Positions 39,520-47,563 of a DNA stretch of 64,000 nucleotides are shown here, piece after piece. Positions within the stretch are counted from its first letter, which is position 1. Every line of letters begins with the position of its first letter. This DNA is from Lysinibacillus irui (GTDB lineage: Bacteria > Bacillota > Bacilli > Bacillales_A > Planococcaceae): contig NZ_CP113527.1 of the NCBI RefSeq assembly GCF_028877475.1, positions 2,287,501-2,351,500 on the forward strand, written 5' to 3'. The notes under the pieces are model-generated. The model saw only the letters and a program-made list of their open reading frames with translations, was not told where the DNA came from and did no database searches. A program made the position numbers and the translations under genes.

Positions 39520-40500
39520 TTATAGTAATTCTTTACGTAAATCTGCAGCTGATTTTGGTGAAAGTAGACCGAATGGGATATCAAATACTGTTTTCGCGCC
39601 TTTTTCACCTGCTTGGCTAAGACGATGTGCAGCACGCGCATAAGCTACTAATACACTTGACGTGAAGTTTGGATTACTTTCAAGCTTTAATGAGAATTCA
39701 AGAATTTGTTTGTCGTTTGCACCACTGTCACCACTGCGAATGACAAAACCACCATGTGGCATACCTGTATGGTTTGCTTTAAATTCTTCTTCAGAAATAA
39801 AGTTAACTGTTGTGTTATATTCATCGAAATAGTTAGGCATTGTGACAATTTCTTGTTCCACTTTTGCTGCATCTGCCCCCTCTTCTAACACAACCCAACA
39901 TTCGCGTGCGTGCTTTTCACGAGTTGTGAGTTCAGGGTTTTCCCCATTACGTACACGTTCTACAGCTTCTTTAATTGGTAAAGTGTATTGAACCGCATTT
40001 TTAACACCTTCGATACGACGAACAGCATCTGAGTGACCTTGACTTAGACCATCTCCCCAGAATGTGTATGTTGTACCAACCGGTAAAACGGATTCCCCTA
40101 ATAGGCGATTTAATGAGAATAAACCTGGGTCCCAGCCAACTGAGATAACCGATACTTTACCAGATTTTTGCGCAGCAGCGTCTACAGCATCAAAAAATTC
40201 AGGAATTTTCGCATGTGTATCAAAGCTATCGATTGTATTAAACCATTGTGCAAAGTGAGGACCTTGCTCTGGTAAATCCGTTGCAGAACCACCACATAAA
40301 ATCATGACATCAATGTCGTTTTGGAATTTTTCAGCGTCATCTACCAAGTATACGCTAGCATTGCTTGCTACGTTTACCGTTGAAGGATCACGGCGTGTGA
40401 ACACCGCTACTAATTCCATATCTGGATTTTGTGAAATGGCATACTCCACACCACGTCCTAAATTTCCATATCCTACAATACCTACTCGAATTGCACTCAT
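39520..40500 (-). CDS. ddh: meso-Diaminopimelate D-dehydrogenase
   Basis: A 326-residue NADPH-dependent enzyme making meso-diaminopimelate directly from tetrahydrodipicolinate, a step toward lysine. The Rossmann motif VGIVGYGNLGRGVE, the GGSATDLPEQGPHFA segment, the SVGWDPGLFSLNR block and the FWGDGLSQGHSDA motif are characteristic of Ddh. The ATG at 40500 follows AGGAGGA; the frame extends by one TTG codon only. It is monocistronic. Ddh is a feature of the Bacillus sphaericus group, which supports the genus guess. Confidence 0.95.
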   Translation of the reverse strand: MSAIRVGIVGYGNLGRGVEYAISQNPDMELVAVFTRRDPSTVNVASNASVYLVDDAEKFQNDIDVMILCGGSATDLPEQGPHFAQWFNTIDSFDTHAKIPEFFDAVDAAAQKSGKVSVISVGWDPGLFSLNRLLGESVLPVGTTYTFWGDGLSQGHSDAVRRIEGVKNAVQYTLPIKEAVERVRNGENPELTTREKHARECWVVLEEGADAAKVEQEIVTMPNYFDEYNTTVNFISEEEFKANHTGMPHGGFVIRSGDSGANDKQILEFSLKLESNPNFTSSVLVAYARAAHRLSQAGEKGAKTVFDIPFGLLSPKSAADLRKELL

Positions 40501-40783
40501 CAAAATTCCTCCTAACGATTACGTGACTTTGTGAAAACTTTCACGTTAAATCTAACTTCAATAATACTTTGTGTTAGAAAAATTCACAATAGTTTGAGTA
40601 TGAGTTTTTTTAAAAGAATTTATATCAGTTTTCTATGGTTTTTATCCCATAATGGTATGAATACGGTTACAAATTACTAATTATTCCATGAACCTTAAAG
40701 TTATTGTAAAAGCCTTGTAAATGACGGCTATTTTCCCAATGAGTCTTGTACAATAAATGTAACGACAAAAGGGGGCATGTTGA

Positions 40784-41089
40784 ATGAAAAGTATTGGTTA
40801 CTCATCAAGCACAACATTGGCACAAGGAGAACTACTTGCATTCCTTATGACACAACATTTAATGAACGATGAAGCATTGCAAACTGGTAGTAAGGATGAA
40901 AAGTTTGTACCTAATCAACATTTATGTATCGGCGTTTTACCTTTTGACGTTATGGTAGATACATTAAACATTTCCATCCAAAAAAACAAGGTGCATGAGG
41001 TTGACTTTTACCATAGTGGCAAGGAAATCGCACGCTGGCTCATTAAAAAAAGTGAATACAACAAGCCATGTCCAGACTTCTATGTGTGA
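40784..41089 (+). CDS. Conserved-looking small protein of unknown function
   Basis: A 101-residue soluble protein without cysteine clusters apart from Cys48 and Cys96. It starts ATG after AAAGGGGG with eight-base spacing, a good signal. The sequence has an N-terminal helix and a mixed alpha/beta C-terminus ending KPCPDFYV. I do not recognise a family. It is flanked by ddh on the other strand and a degenerate 21-bp repeat stretch. Confidence 0.65.
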   Translation: MKSIGYSSSTTLAQGELLAFLMTQHLMNDEALQTGSKDEKFVPNQHLCIGVLPFDVMVDTLNISIQKNKVHEVDFYHSGKEIARWLIKKSEYNKPCPDFYV

Positions 41090-41144
41090 AGTCTAAATAA
41101 TCATTGTGTCGACTGTTTAGGTTGAGCACATTAATGAAAATTAT

Positions 41145-41250
41145 GTGCGAGCGTTTTCTCTGGCTAAAGATTATCTTACTCCTCATTTTAAGCGTTTCCC
41201 TTCAATTATAGATCGCTTTACTCCTCTTTCTAAGCACGACTTTTTAAAGA
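41145..41250. repeat. Degenerate 21-bp repeats, short third locus (about five units)
   Basis: GAGCG (41149), TAAGCG (41189), GATCGC (41211) and TAAGCA (41231) lie at 21- or 42-base steps with pyrimidine-rich spacers TTTTCTCTGG, TTTCCCTTCA, TTTACTCCTC. The pattern matches the arrays at 35671 and 44576 but the units are diverged. It lies between two convergent genes. Confidence 0.5.
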
Positions 41251-41272
41251 ATGATCAACAATTTTCATCATA

Positions 41273-41935
41273 CTATTGAATTTCCTGTGCTAGCTGTGCA
41301 AGGCGCTCCTCATCAATTATATGGTAACCTGTCTTGCTCTTTTCTAGAATTTTCTCTTCGCAAAACTGTGCCAATACATATAATAAATGGCGATAGGAAA
41401 CCCCTAAATACTCACAGATTTCCGTATGTTTCTCCTTATAGACACCTTGGTCGGCAGATAATTGGATAAAGGCTGCTAAACGATTTTCAAAGGGATATGC
41501 CTGATTTTGTGTATATTTAGACGTCATTTTTGTGGCTTTTTCCCCTAAAAACACACAAAGTCTGCGTAAAAATAAAGCATCCGCGAGTAACTTTTCCTTA
41601 CACGACTGTGTAATCGAATAACAAATGGTTTTTGTTACGGTTTGGATCCCCTTCGTATACCTTGCCTCATTTAGTAATTCAATTTCCCCCATAAAACGTG
41701 GTGCTTCCAAATATTCAATAAGTGAAACCTTGCCGTTTTTATGCGTCATATAGAGCTTCGCCTTTCCTTCGATCATGTAATACAATGTATCTGGAAAGGA
41801 GCCCTCCTGAAAAATCCATTCTCCTTTGTCAAATTGACAGACTTCCAGATAGGGATCAATTTCAAATGAGAAAAAATCATTGATCGGATAGTTTTCAAGA
41901 TAATGGTTCCGCGCTTCAGCTGTTAGTATATGCAT
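41273..41935 (-). CDS. Crp/Fnr-family regulator, YeiL-like
   Basis: A 220-residue regulator with an N-terminal cyclic-nucleotide-binding-type beta-barrel (CQFDKGEWIFQEGSFPDTLYYMIEGKAKLYMTHKNGK in part, then GEIELLNEARYTKGIQT) and a C-terminal winged helix with recognition helix in ICEYLGVSYRHLLYVLAQF. Length and N-terminus resemble E. coli YeiL. No iron-sulfur cysteine pattern of Fnr is seen. The start at 41935 has a GGAGAGAG site. It is divergent from the MFS gene, with a Crp-type palindrome between them. Confidence 0.85.
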   Translation of the reverse strand: MHILTAEARNHYLENYPINDFFSFEIDPYLEVCQFDKGEWIFQEGSFPDTLYYMIEGKAKLYMTHKNGKVSLIEYLEAPRFMGEIELLNEARYTKGIQTVTKTICYSITQSCKEKLLADALFLRRLCVFLGEKATKMTSKYTQNQAYPFENRLAAFIQLSADQGVYKEKHTEICEYLGVSYRHLLYVLAQFCEEKILEKSKTGYHIIDEERLAQLAQEIQ

Positions 41936-41959
41936 TTTTTTACTCTCTCCTATAAAAAA

Positions 41960-41976
41960 TATGAGATATCTCACAT
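41960..41976. promoter_or_regulatory. Crp-type palindrome between the regulator and the MFS gene
   Basis: TATGAGATATCTCACA fits TGTGA-N6-TCACA with one mismatch; the central TGAGATATCTCA is a perfect 12-bp palindrome. It lies immediately downstream of the regulator's -10. Confidence 0.65.
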
Positions 41977-41977
41977 T

Positions 41978-42006
41978 ATTGTAGCGGTGAACGTGCTATT
42001 ATTCAA
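41978..42006 (-). promoter_or_regulatory. Likely promoter of the Crp-type regulator gene
   Basis: On the minus strand TTGAAT and TACAAT are separated by 17 bases. The palindrome at 41960-41976 begins two bases past the -10, a position for autorepression. Confidence 0.65.
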
Positions 42007-42033
42007 CATAGTTAATGGAGGTACGGTAAATAT

Positions 42034-43185
42034 ATGAACAATCAACGATGGCTTTCTCAAAATTTCTTTACATTTTTCATTACTTGGGGCATTTTCTTAC
42101 CCTATTGGACAGGATGGCTTGTTGATGCAAAACATCTGACAGTATCACAGGCGAGTGTTGTCATGGGCTGTGGTCTACTTGCTCGTGCAACATCCAATCT
42201 TTTCTTCTTCCCAACACTTGCAAAATATGTAAACAACAAACGACTCATTACGATATTAGCAGTAGGAGCTCTTCTGACGGCATTACTCTACATACCAAGT
42301 ACAGGATTTATCGCATTATTAATCGTGACGATTTTATTTAGTATTTTTTATCCGGCACTGTTACCTGCTGTCGAAAGTAGTGCAGCAACACTTGTCCAGC
42401 ACGGCAATATTCACTATGGCAAGAGCCGCTCCTACGGTTCCTTTGGTTTTGTCATTGCTGTATTGATCATTAGTATGCTGACTGGGGTTTTCGGTAAAAA
42501 CGTGATCTTTTGGAGCATGATTATTGGTCTTATTGGCATGTTGCTCATGCAGCAATTAGCAACACCAAAGGAATTACTCGTTGTGCCAACAAAAGATCAA
42601 CGCGCAAAATCTTTATCAATGAAAATGTTATGGAGTATCAAAGGCTTCCCTGTAGTATTATTCATCGTTATTTTGCTACAGGGCGCCCATGCCTCCTATT
42701 ATAGCTATGGCTATATTTATTTAGAGGATTTACATGTAGACCCATTTTATATGGGGATGATTATTAACATTGCTGTTATTTGCGAAATCCTCTATTTTAT
42801 GAAAGCTGATACGTTTTTGACAAAGTGGCGCTCTTCGTCTTTATTACTTTTAGCAGCAAGCGGTTCTTCCCTACGTTGGTTACTCATCTTTATGTTCCCA
42901 AATGTATGGGTATTTATTGCCTCACAAACCTTGCATGCATTATCTTTTGCTTTAGCGCATTATGCATTTATTCGTTATCTAACACAAACCTTACCAAAGG
43001 AACAAATTCCAAATGCACAGGGTCTATACTCTGCATTAGCCATGGGCTTAAGTACGGCCATCCTAACGTTTTTAGGAGGCTATTTATATGAACTATCGCC
43101 TGGACTATCCTTCGCAGCCATGCTCATATGTACAGTGCCCGCTATCGCCATTTTGCTGTTAACACGCACAAAATATCAATATTAA
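42034..43185 (+). CDS. MFS transporter, phenylpropionate/nucleoside-permease-like (MFS_1-like)
   Basis: A 383-residue carrier with twelve predicted helices. It begins NFFTFFITWGIFLPYWTGWLV, a pattern of the MFS_1-like family that contains HcaT, and has the RATSNLFFFP and SRSYGSFGFV loops. It imports or exports a small compound; the substrate is not known. It is divergent from the Crp-type regulator and has its own ribosome binding site TGGAGG. A terminator follows. Confidence 0.8.
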   Translation: MNNQRWLSQNFFTFFITWGIFLPYWTGWLVDAKHLTVSQASVVMGCGLLARATSNLFFFPTLAKYVNNKRLITILAVGALLTALLYIPSTGFIALLIVTILFSIFYPALLPAVESSAATLVQHGNIHYGKSRSYGSFGFVIAVLIISMLTGVFGKNVIFWSMIIGLIGMLLMQQLATPKELLVVPTKDQRAKSLSMKMLWSIKGFPVVLFIVILLQGAHASYYSYGYIYLEDLHVDPFYMGMIINIAVICEILYFMKADTFLTKWRSSSLLLLAASGSSLRWLLIFMFPNVWVFIASQTLHALSFALAHYAFIRYLTQTLPKEQIPNAQGLYSALAMGLSTAILTFLGGYLYELSPGLSFAAMLICTVPAIAILLLTRTKYQY

Positions 43186-43188
43186 TCA

Positions 43189-43221
43189 AAAAGCAGGTGA
43201 GAATTTTTTCACCTGCTTTGC
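43189..43221. terminator. Bidirectional terminator between MFS gene and bicupin gene
   Basis: AAAGCAGGTGA and TCACCTGCTTT pair around a 7-base loop; both genes converge here. Confidence 0.8.
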
Positions 43222-44468
43222 TATTTCGGATAATAGGAAAAACCAGGATATTTCACCACCGGCCATTTTTCCTTTCTTAAGGCATGTAACAACTCAGGGC
43301 CGACCCGTAAATTACTTTGCACCAATTCAGTTGGCGTGAGAGCCATCCATTGATTTAAGGATACATCCTGGAACCGGTCACTTTTAAACATTTCTAAAAA
43401 CCATAGTGGTTCTGTGCCTGTATTTTCAATATAATGACCCGTAGCAAATGGAACATACCCAACATCTCCCGCTCGATAATCGAATGTTCGAGCTGTACCA
43501 TTCCCTGTAAAAACAGTCATCCGTCCTTTTCCTTGTAAGTAATATTGCCATTCATCGTTATTAGGATGCCAATGTAATTCCCTCATCGCACCAGGCTCAA
43601 TTTCTACCAGTGCAGCCGCAATATTTTTTGAAATGGGAAAATTAGTCGAATCAACTATGCGCACACTGCCTCCCAGTGTTTTCAATGGAGGCTGAGCTAA
43701 CAAACGATGTTTAAAAGATTGTGGAACCTTGCCATAGGGAGATTGTACTTTTTGTGAATCTATGGGTCCTGGAACCTTATCTTGATATATATACACTTGT
43801 TCGTTCGGAATATGTTGGAAGGCACTCAGAGGAACACCAAAATTAGCCGACAATACTTCTTTTGGCGTATGGGCAAACCAATCCGAAATCGAGAGTGTAT
43901 TGAGATCGGAGAAATTCCCATCATCAAACACTAATAAAAATTCACAACCGCCCTCTAGTCCCTGAATAGAATGAGGGATTCCTGGCGGGAAATACCATAA
44001 ATCACCTGGTCCCACATCAGCAATAAAGTTACAGCCATTTTGATCGACTGCGGTAATGCGTGCATAACCAAGGAGCATATAAGACCATTCTGCCTGCTGA
44101 TGCCAATGCAGCTCACGCACGCCTCCAGGTGTCAAACTCATATTAACACCCGCTAATGTCGTAGCAATCGGCAATTCACGAACCGTAATTTCCCGAGACC
44201 ATCCCCCCTGATTTAAGGTCATATGCTTATCCGAAAACGAAAAGCGCAAATTAGGAATCAACCCCGCATCAGTCGTTGGCGGTACCAGCATATCAGGATT
44301 TTCTAAATCCCGCATAATATCTCGTGGCCCCTTATCCACCCCTCCTGCTCCATCACTCCTAACAGGCTGTGGCACCTGAAAATAACCTGGTGGCAAATTC
44401 TCCAAACGTTCACCTCTTTCCGCTATGATTCTTCTAAAATGTATGGGTGCAATGCTTTGATTATTCAC
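43221..44468 (-). CDS. Oxalate decarboxylase-family bicupin
   Basis: A 415-residue bicupin related to OxdC. Two manganese sites are visible: [14 protein letters not shown] with PHSIQG in cupin 1 and [15 protein letters not shown] with GHYIENTG in cupin 2. The proton-donor loop that reads SENST in OxdC reads SDLNT here (residues 187-191), with Asp188 at the position of catalytic Glu162. Neighbouring residues FDDGNF and [10 protein letters not shown] match OxdC. The enzyme may therefore be a decarboxylase of altered efficiency, an oxidase, or act on another diacid. No signal peptide is seen. The promoter must lie in the 108-base gap before the 21-bp array. Confidence 0.85.
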   Translation of the reverse strand: MNNQSIAPIHFRRIIAERGERLENLPPGYFQVPQPVRSDGAGGVDKGPRDIMRDLENPDMLVPPTTDAGLIPNLRFSFSDKHMTLNQGGWSREITVRELPIATTLAGVNMSLTPGGVRELHWHQQAEWSYMLLGYARITAVDQNGCNFIADVGPGDLWYFPPGIPHSIQGLEGGCEFLLVFDDGNFSDLNTLSISDWFAHTPKEVLSANFGVPLSAFQHIPNEQVYIYQDKVPGPIDSQKVQSPYGKVPQSFKHRLLAQPPLKTLGGSVRIVDSTNFPISKNIAAALVEIEPGAMRELHWHPNNDEWQYYLQGKGRMTVFTGNGTARTFDYRAGDVGYVPFATGHYIENTGTEPLWFLEMFKSDRFQDVSLNQWMALTPTELVQSNLRVGPELLHALRKEKWPVVKYPGFSYYPK

Positions 44469-44575
44469 TTTTCTTTATGTTGGTGAAGTGACTCAGGTTG
44501 GAATTATTAAAAGGAATTGTAGATTTTTTCGTTAGTTACTTCGTGCTACTCAATTTGTAGTGGCTTCCCTACATT

Positions 44576-45355
44576 TTAGAGCGCTTTCCTCGCTTTTTGG
44601 ATCACCTTTCACTCTATTTAGAGCGGTTTCCTCTCATTGTGGAGCGCTTTCCATCTATTTTGGTGCGGTTCTCCCGCGGTTTGGATCACCTTGCATCCTA
44701 TTTGGAGCGGTTTCCCCGTTTTTTGGAGCGCTTTCTATCGATTTTGGAGCGCTTCTCTTCTATTTTGGAGCAGTTCTCTCGCTTTTTGGATCACCTTTCA
44801 CTCTAGTTGGAGCGGTTTCCCCTCTTTGTGGAGCGGTTTCCCCTCTTTGTGGAGCGCTTTCCATCTATTTTGGAGCGGTTCTCCCGCGGTTTGGATCACC
44901 TTGCATCTTATTTGGAGCGGTTTCCCCGTTTTTTGGATCACCTTTCACTCTAGTTGGAGCGGTTTCCTCTCATTGTGGAGCGCTTTCCATCTATTTTGGA
45001 GCGGTTCTCCCGCTTTTTGGATCACCTTTTACTCTAGATGGAGCGGTTTCCTCGCTTTTTGGATCACCTTGCATCCTTGTTGGAGCGGTTCTCCCGCTTT
45101 TTGGATCACCTTTCACTCTAGTTGGAGCGCTTTCCCCTCTTTATGGAGCACTTTCTATCGAATTGGGAGCGGTTCTCTCGCTTTTTGGATCACCTTGCAT
45201 CCTTGTTGGAGCGATTCTCCCGCTTTTTGGATCACCTTGCATCCTATTTGGAGCGGTTTCCTCGCTTTTTGGATCACCTTGCATCCTTGTTGGAGCGGTT
45301 CTCCTGCTTTTTAGATCACCTTGCACCCTAATTGGAGCAAATCCCCCTAAAATAA
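44576..45355. repeat. 21-bp tandem repeat array, second locus (37 units in exact register)
   Basis: GAGC or GATC recurs every 21 bases from 44579 to 45335; the distance is exactly 36 x 21 with no indel. Unit classes are GGAGCGGTTTCC..., GGAGCGCTTTC..., and GGATCACCTTNCA.... The plus strand is rich in T and C. The array begins 21 bases after the MocR stop codon and ends 108 bases before the bicupin start. The open frames it creates in all three plus frames and on the minus strand come from the period being a multiple of three and are not supported as genes. Confidence 0.92.
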
Positions 45356-45375
45356 TACCGATTTCACTCAATATC

Positions 45376-46809
45376 TCACTTTCCCATAGCGTCGACGACA
45401 CAGTCATGCAAGTTTTGTAGGCCTTCCTGTAATTCCTCATAGGATGCATATGAGTAAGATAATCGAATATGGTGATGTTCTTGAGGATCATAAATATAGC
45501 CTGGGTTAATTAATACTTGTTGTTGCAATAGCTTTAGAAAAAACTCTTTATCTACAAGAGGCTCATGAAACTTGAGCCAAATATAGAAGCCTCCCTTTGG
45601 TTTATCCCAACTTGCGATATCCTTAAATTTTTCCTGCAAAATACGTTCTGTAAAATCGGCTCGATCTTGTAATTGTTGGCGTAAACCTACGATATGTTTG
45701 TCATATTTCCCTGATTGCAACCAATGTAATACTATTTCCTGTGAGATGGCACTTGAGCCATAGTCTGTTTGCATTTTAATATCTGCCAGTCGTTCGATGA
45801 CGGTTGTTGGGCCGATAAGCCAGCCGATGCGGAGCCCAGGACTTAAGGTTTTAGAGACGCTCCCCATATAAAGGACTTGCCCGCTTCGATCCATTGCTTT
45901 AATCGGTGGAGATGTAGCTTCAAAAAGCAAATCTTGATAGACATCGTCCTCGATTATTGGAATTCGCGTTGCTTGACAGGCTTCATACAGTAGCTTTTTT
46001 TCCTGTGCTGTCCAAACATATCCAGTTGGATTATGTAAAGTAGGAATAGTGTAAAAGACTGCTTGTTTTTTTCGTTTCCGTTGAGCTAATGTTTGGGCAA
46101 GTTGATTATCACGGTGAACGCCAATCATCTGCATACCGACCGATTGAAATGGATGGACAGAGTTTAGATAGGAGGTTGGTTCCTGAAATACGATCGACCC
46201 TTGTTCTAATAAACCAACGGCAATTAACTGCAATGCCTGCAGCGCACCCGAAACAATACAGACATGTTGGGGCTCAGCATCGATTCCTCTTTTTTTAACA
46301 TAGTGACAGATTGCTGCACGAAGTTGATCATTGCCCTGTGGTGAAGAATAACCTAAGCTTTTCGGCTGAAATGATAGTTCTCTAAGTGAAGACTCCATTT
46401 CCTCAGTTGGTAACAAGTCAGGAGCAAGCTCACCCGTTCCTAATCGAATGACATCATCACGCTGCTCGTATTCATTTATCAATTGGATGGTGTGGTAATT
46501 TGGCTTATGAATACTTGTTTCGATATAGGTTTGCCAATTCGGCTGTGTTTGCTGAAGTAATGCATGCCAGGAATTGTCAGTGACATAAACACCAGAGCCT
46601 ATCTTTGCCTCAAGAATGCCTATTGCTTTTAATTCCTCCAAAGCCTGTTGAACTGTACTCCGATTTACTTCAAACTGCATAGCCAATTGTCGTTGGGTAG
46701 GAAGTTTTGTCCCTGCCACCCAGTCCCCTCGTTCCACTTGAGCGATTACCCAGTGAACAATTTGTTGCTGTAACGTGGAGTCACTTTGTCTATTTGGCTG
46801 CCAGCTCAT
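45376..46809 (-). CDS. MocR-type regulator (GntR wHTH fused to aminotransferase fold)
   Basis: A 477-residue fusion. Residues ~12-78 form a GntR winged helix (LPTQRQLAMQFEVNRSTVQQALEELKAIGILEAKIGSGVYV in part). Residues ~110-470 form a class-I aminotransferase fold with the PLP lysine in MGSVSKTLSPG and the RIGWLIGP Arg. MocR proteins use PLP or an amino acid derivative as signal. It is divergent from a LysE exporter and a palindrome lies between them, so it most likely controls that gene. Confidence 0.9.
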   Translation of the reverse strand: MSWQPNRQSDSTLQQQIVHWVIAQVERGDWVAGTKLPTQRQLAMQFEVNRSTVQQALEELKAIGILEAKIGSGVYVTDNSWHALLQQTQPNWQTYIETSIHKPNYHTIQLINEYEQRDDVIRLGTGELAPDLLPTEEMESSLRELSFQPKSLGYSSPQGNDQLRAAICHYVKKRGIDAEPQHVCIVSGALQALQLIAVGLLEQGSIVFQEPTSYLNSVHPFQSVGMQMIGVHRDNQLAQTLAQRKRKKQAVFYTIPTLHNPTGYVWTAQEKKLLYEACQATRIPIIEDDVYQDLLFEATSPPIKAMDRSGQVLYMGSVSKTLSPGLRIGWLIGPTTVIERLADIKMQTDYGSSAISQEIVLHWLQSGKYDKHIVGLRQQLQDRADFTERILQEKFKDIASWDKPKGGFYIWLKFHEPLVDKEFFLKLLQQQVLINPGYIYDPQEHHHIRLSYSYASYEELQEGLQNLHDCVVDAMGK

Positions 46810-46871
46810 GATTCATCCCCTTCCATTCTAGAAAATTGGGTGGCTAAAAAACCATCCAATTGGTCGTTTTC

Positions 46872-46894
46872 TTTTAGTTATACCATAACTAAAA
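46872..46894. promoter_or_regulatory. Perfect palindrome between mocR and lysE
   Basis: TTTTAGTTAT and ATAACTAAAA are exact inverted repeats around ACC, about 26 bases before the LysE start. A second imperfect repeat, ATTGGGTGG with CCATCCAAT, lies at 46835-46860. Either may be a MocR site. Confidence 0.5.
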
Positions 46895-46919
46895 TGAAGA
46901 GTGAAAGGAGGGATTGTCG

Positions 46920-47522
46920 TTGGAAGCTTTTCTTCATGGTATCATTTTAGCATTTGGTCTTATATTGCCATTAGGCGTACAAAATGTTTTTGTTTTTTCG
47001 CAAGGTGCTACACAACCAAATGTATTCAAAGCATTGCCTGCAAGTGTGACAGCAGCTATCTGTGATACAATGTTGATTTTACTAGCGGTATTCGGTTTAT
47101 CATTAATTGTCCTACAATTTGAGTGGTTACGAATTACGTTAATGGCGGTTGGTATCGTGTTCTTACTTTATATGGGCTATAGTATTTGGCGTTCAAATCC
47201 GTCATCTACCACTAATAGCGAAGCACTGCCTGTAAAAAAACAAATATTCTTTGCACTCTCTGTGTCGCTCCTCAATCCACATGCGATATTAGATACAATC
47301 GGTGTTATTGGGACGAGCGCATTAAAATATAGTGGTACAGAGCAAATCATTTTTACCCTCGCCTGTGTCTTAATTTCCTGGCTGTGGTTTTTCGGACTTA
47401 CTTTGACGGGAGCCTCGTTCAAAAAACTGGATCGCTCTGGAAAACTAATGCGATTATTTAATAAATGCTCTGCCATCTTTATATGGGCAACAGCCTGTTA
47501 TCTTGCAAGTGGCTTCCTGTAG
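46920..47522 (+). CDS. LysE/ArgO-family amino acid exporter
   Basis: A 200-residue membrane protein with about six helices. Its N-terminus EAFLHGIILAFGLILPLGVQNVFVFSQG matches the LysE family in part, and the later SLLNPHAILDTIGVIG is the family NP motif. It exports lysine, arginine or related amino acids. The start is a TTG at 46920 seven bases after AAAGGAGGG; the TTG at 46914 is too close. The gene is divergent from the MocR regulator. Confidence 0.87.
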   Translation: MEAFLHGIILAFGLILPLGVQNVFVFSQGATQPNVFKALPASVTAAICDTMLILLAVFGLSLIVLQFEWLRITLMAVGIVFLLYMGYSIWRSNPSSTTNSEALPVKKQIFFALSVSLLNPHAILDTIGVIGTSALKYSGTEQIIFTLACVLISWLWFFGLTLTGASFKKLDRSGKLMRLFNKCSAIFIWATACYLASGFL

Positions 47523-47530
47523 CATACATA

Positions 47531-47563
47531 GAAAATGCTCAGGCGGTAACCTGAGCATTTTTC
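47531..47563. terminator. Bidirectional terminator between lysE and ileS
   Basis: AAAATGCTCAGG and CCTGAGCATTTT pair around a 6-base loop; T-runs on both sides and the flanking genes converge. Confidence 0.85.

Noticed and set aside
44560-45420. Open frames across the second 21-bp array (up to 286 codons, plus all three forward frames)
   Set aside because: They exist because the 21-bp period is a multiple of three; several frames on both strands are open at once, no ribosome binding site precedes them and their translations are low-complexity repeats.
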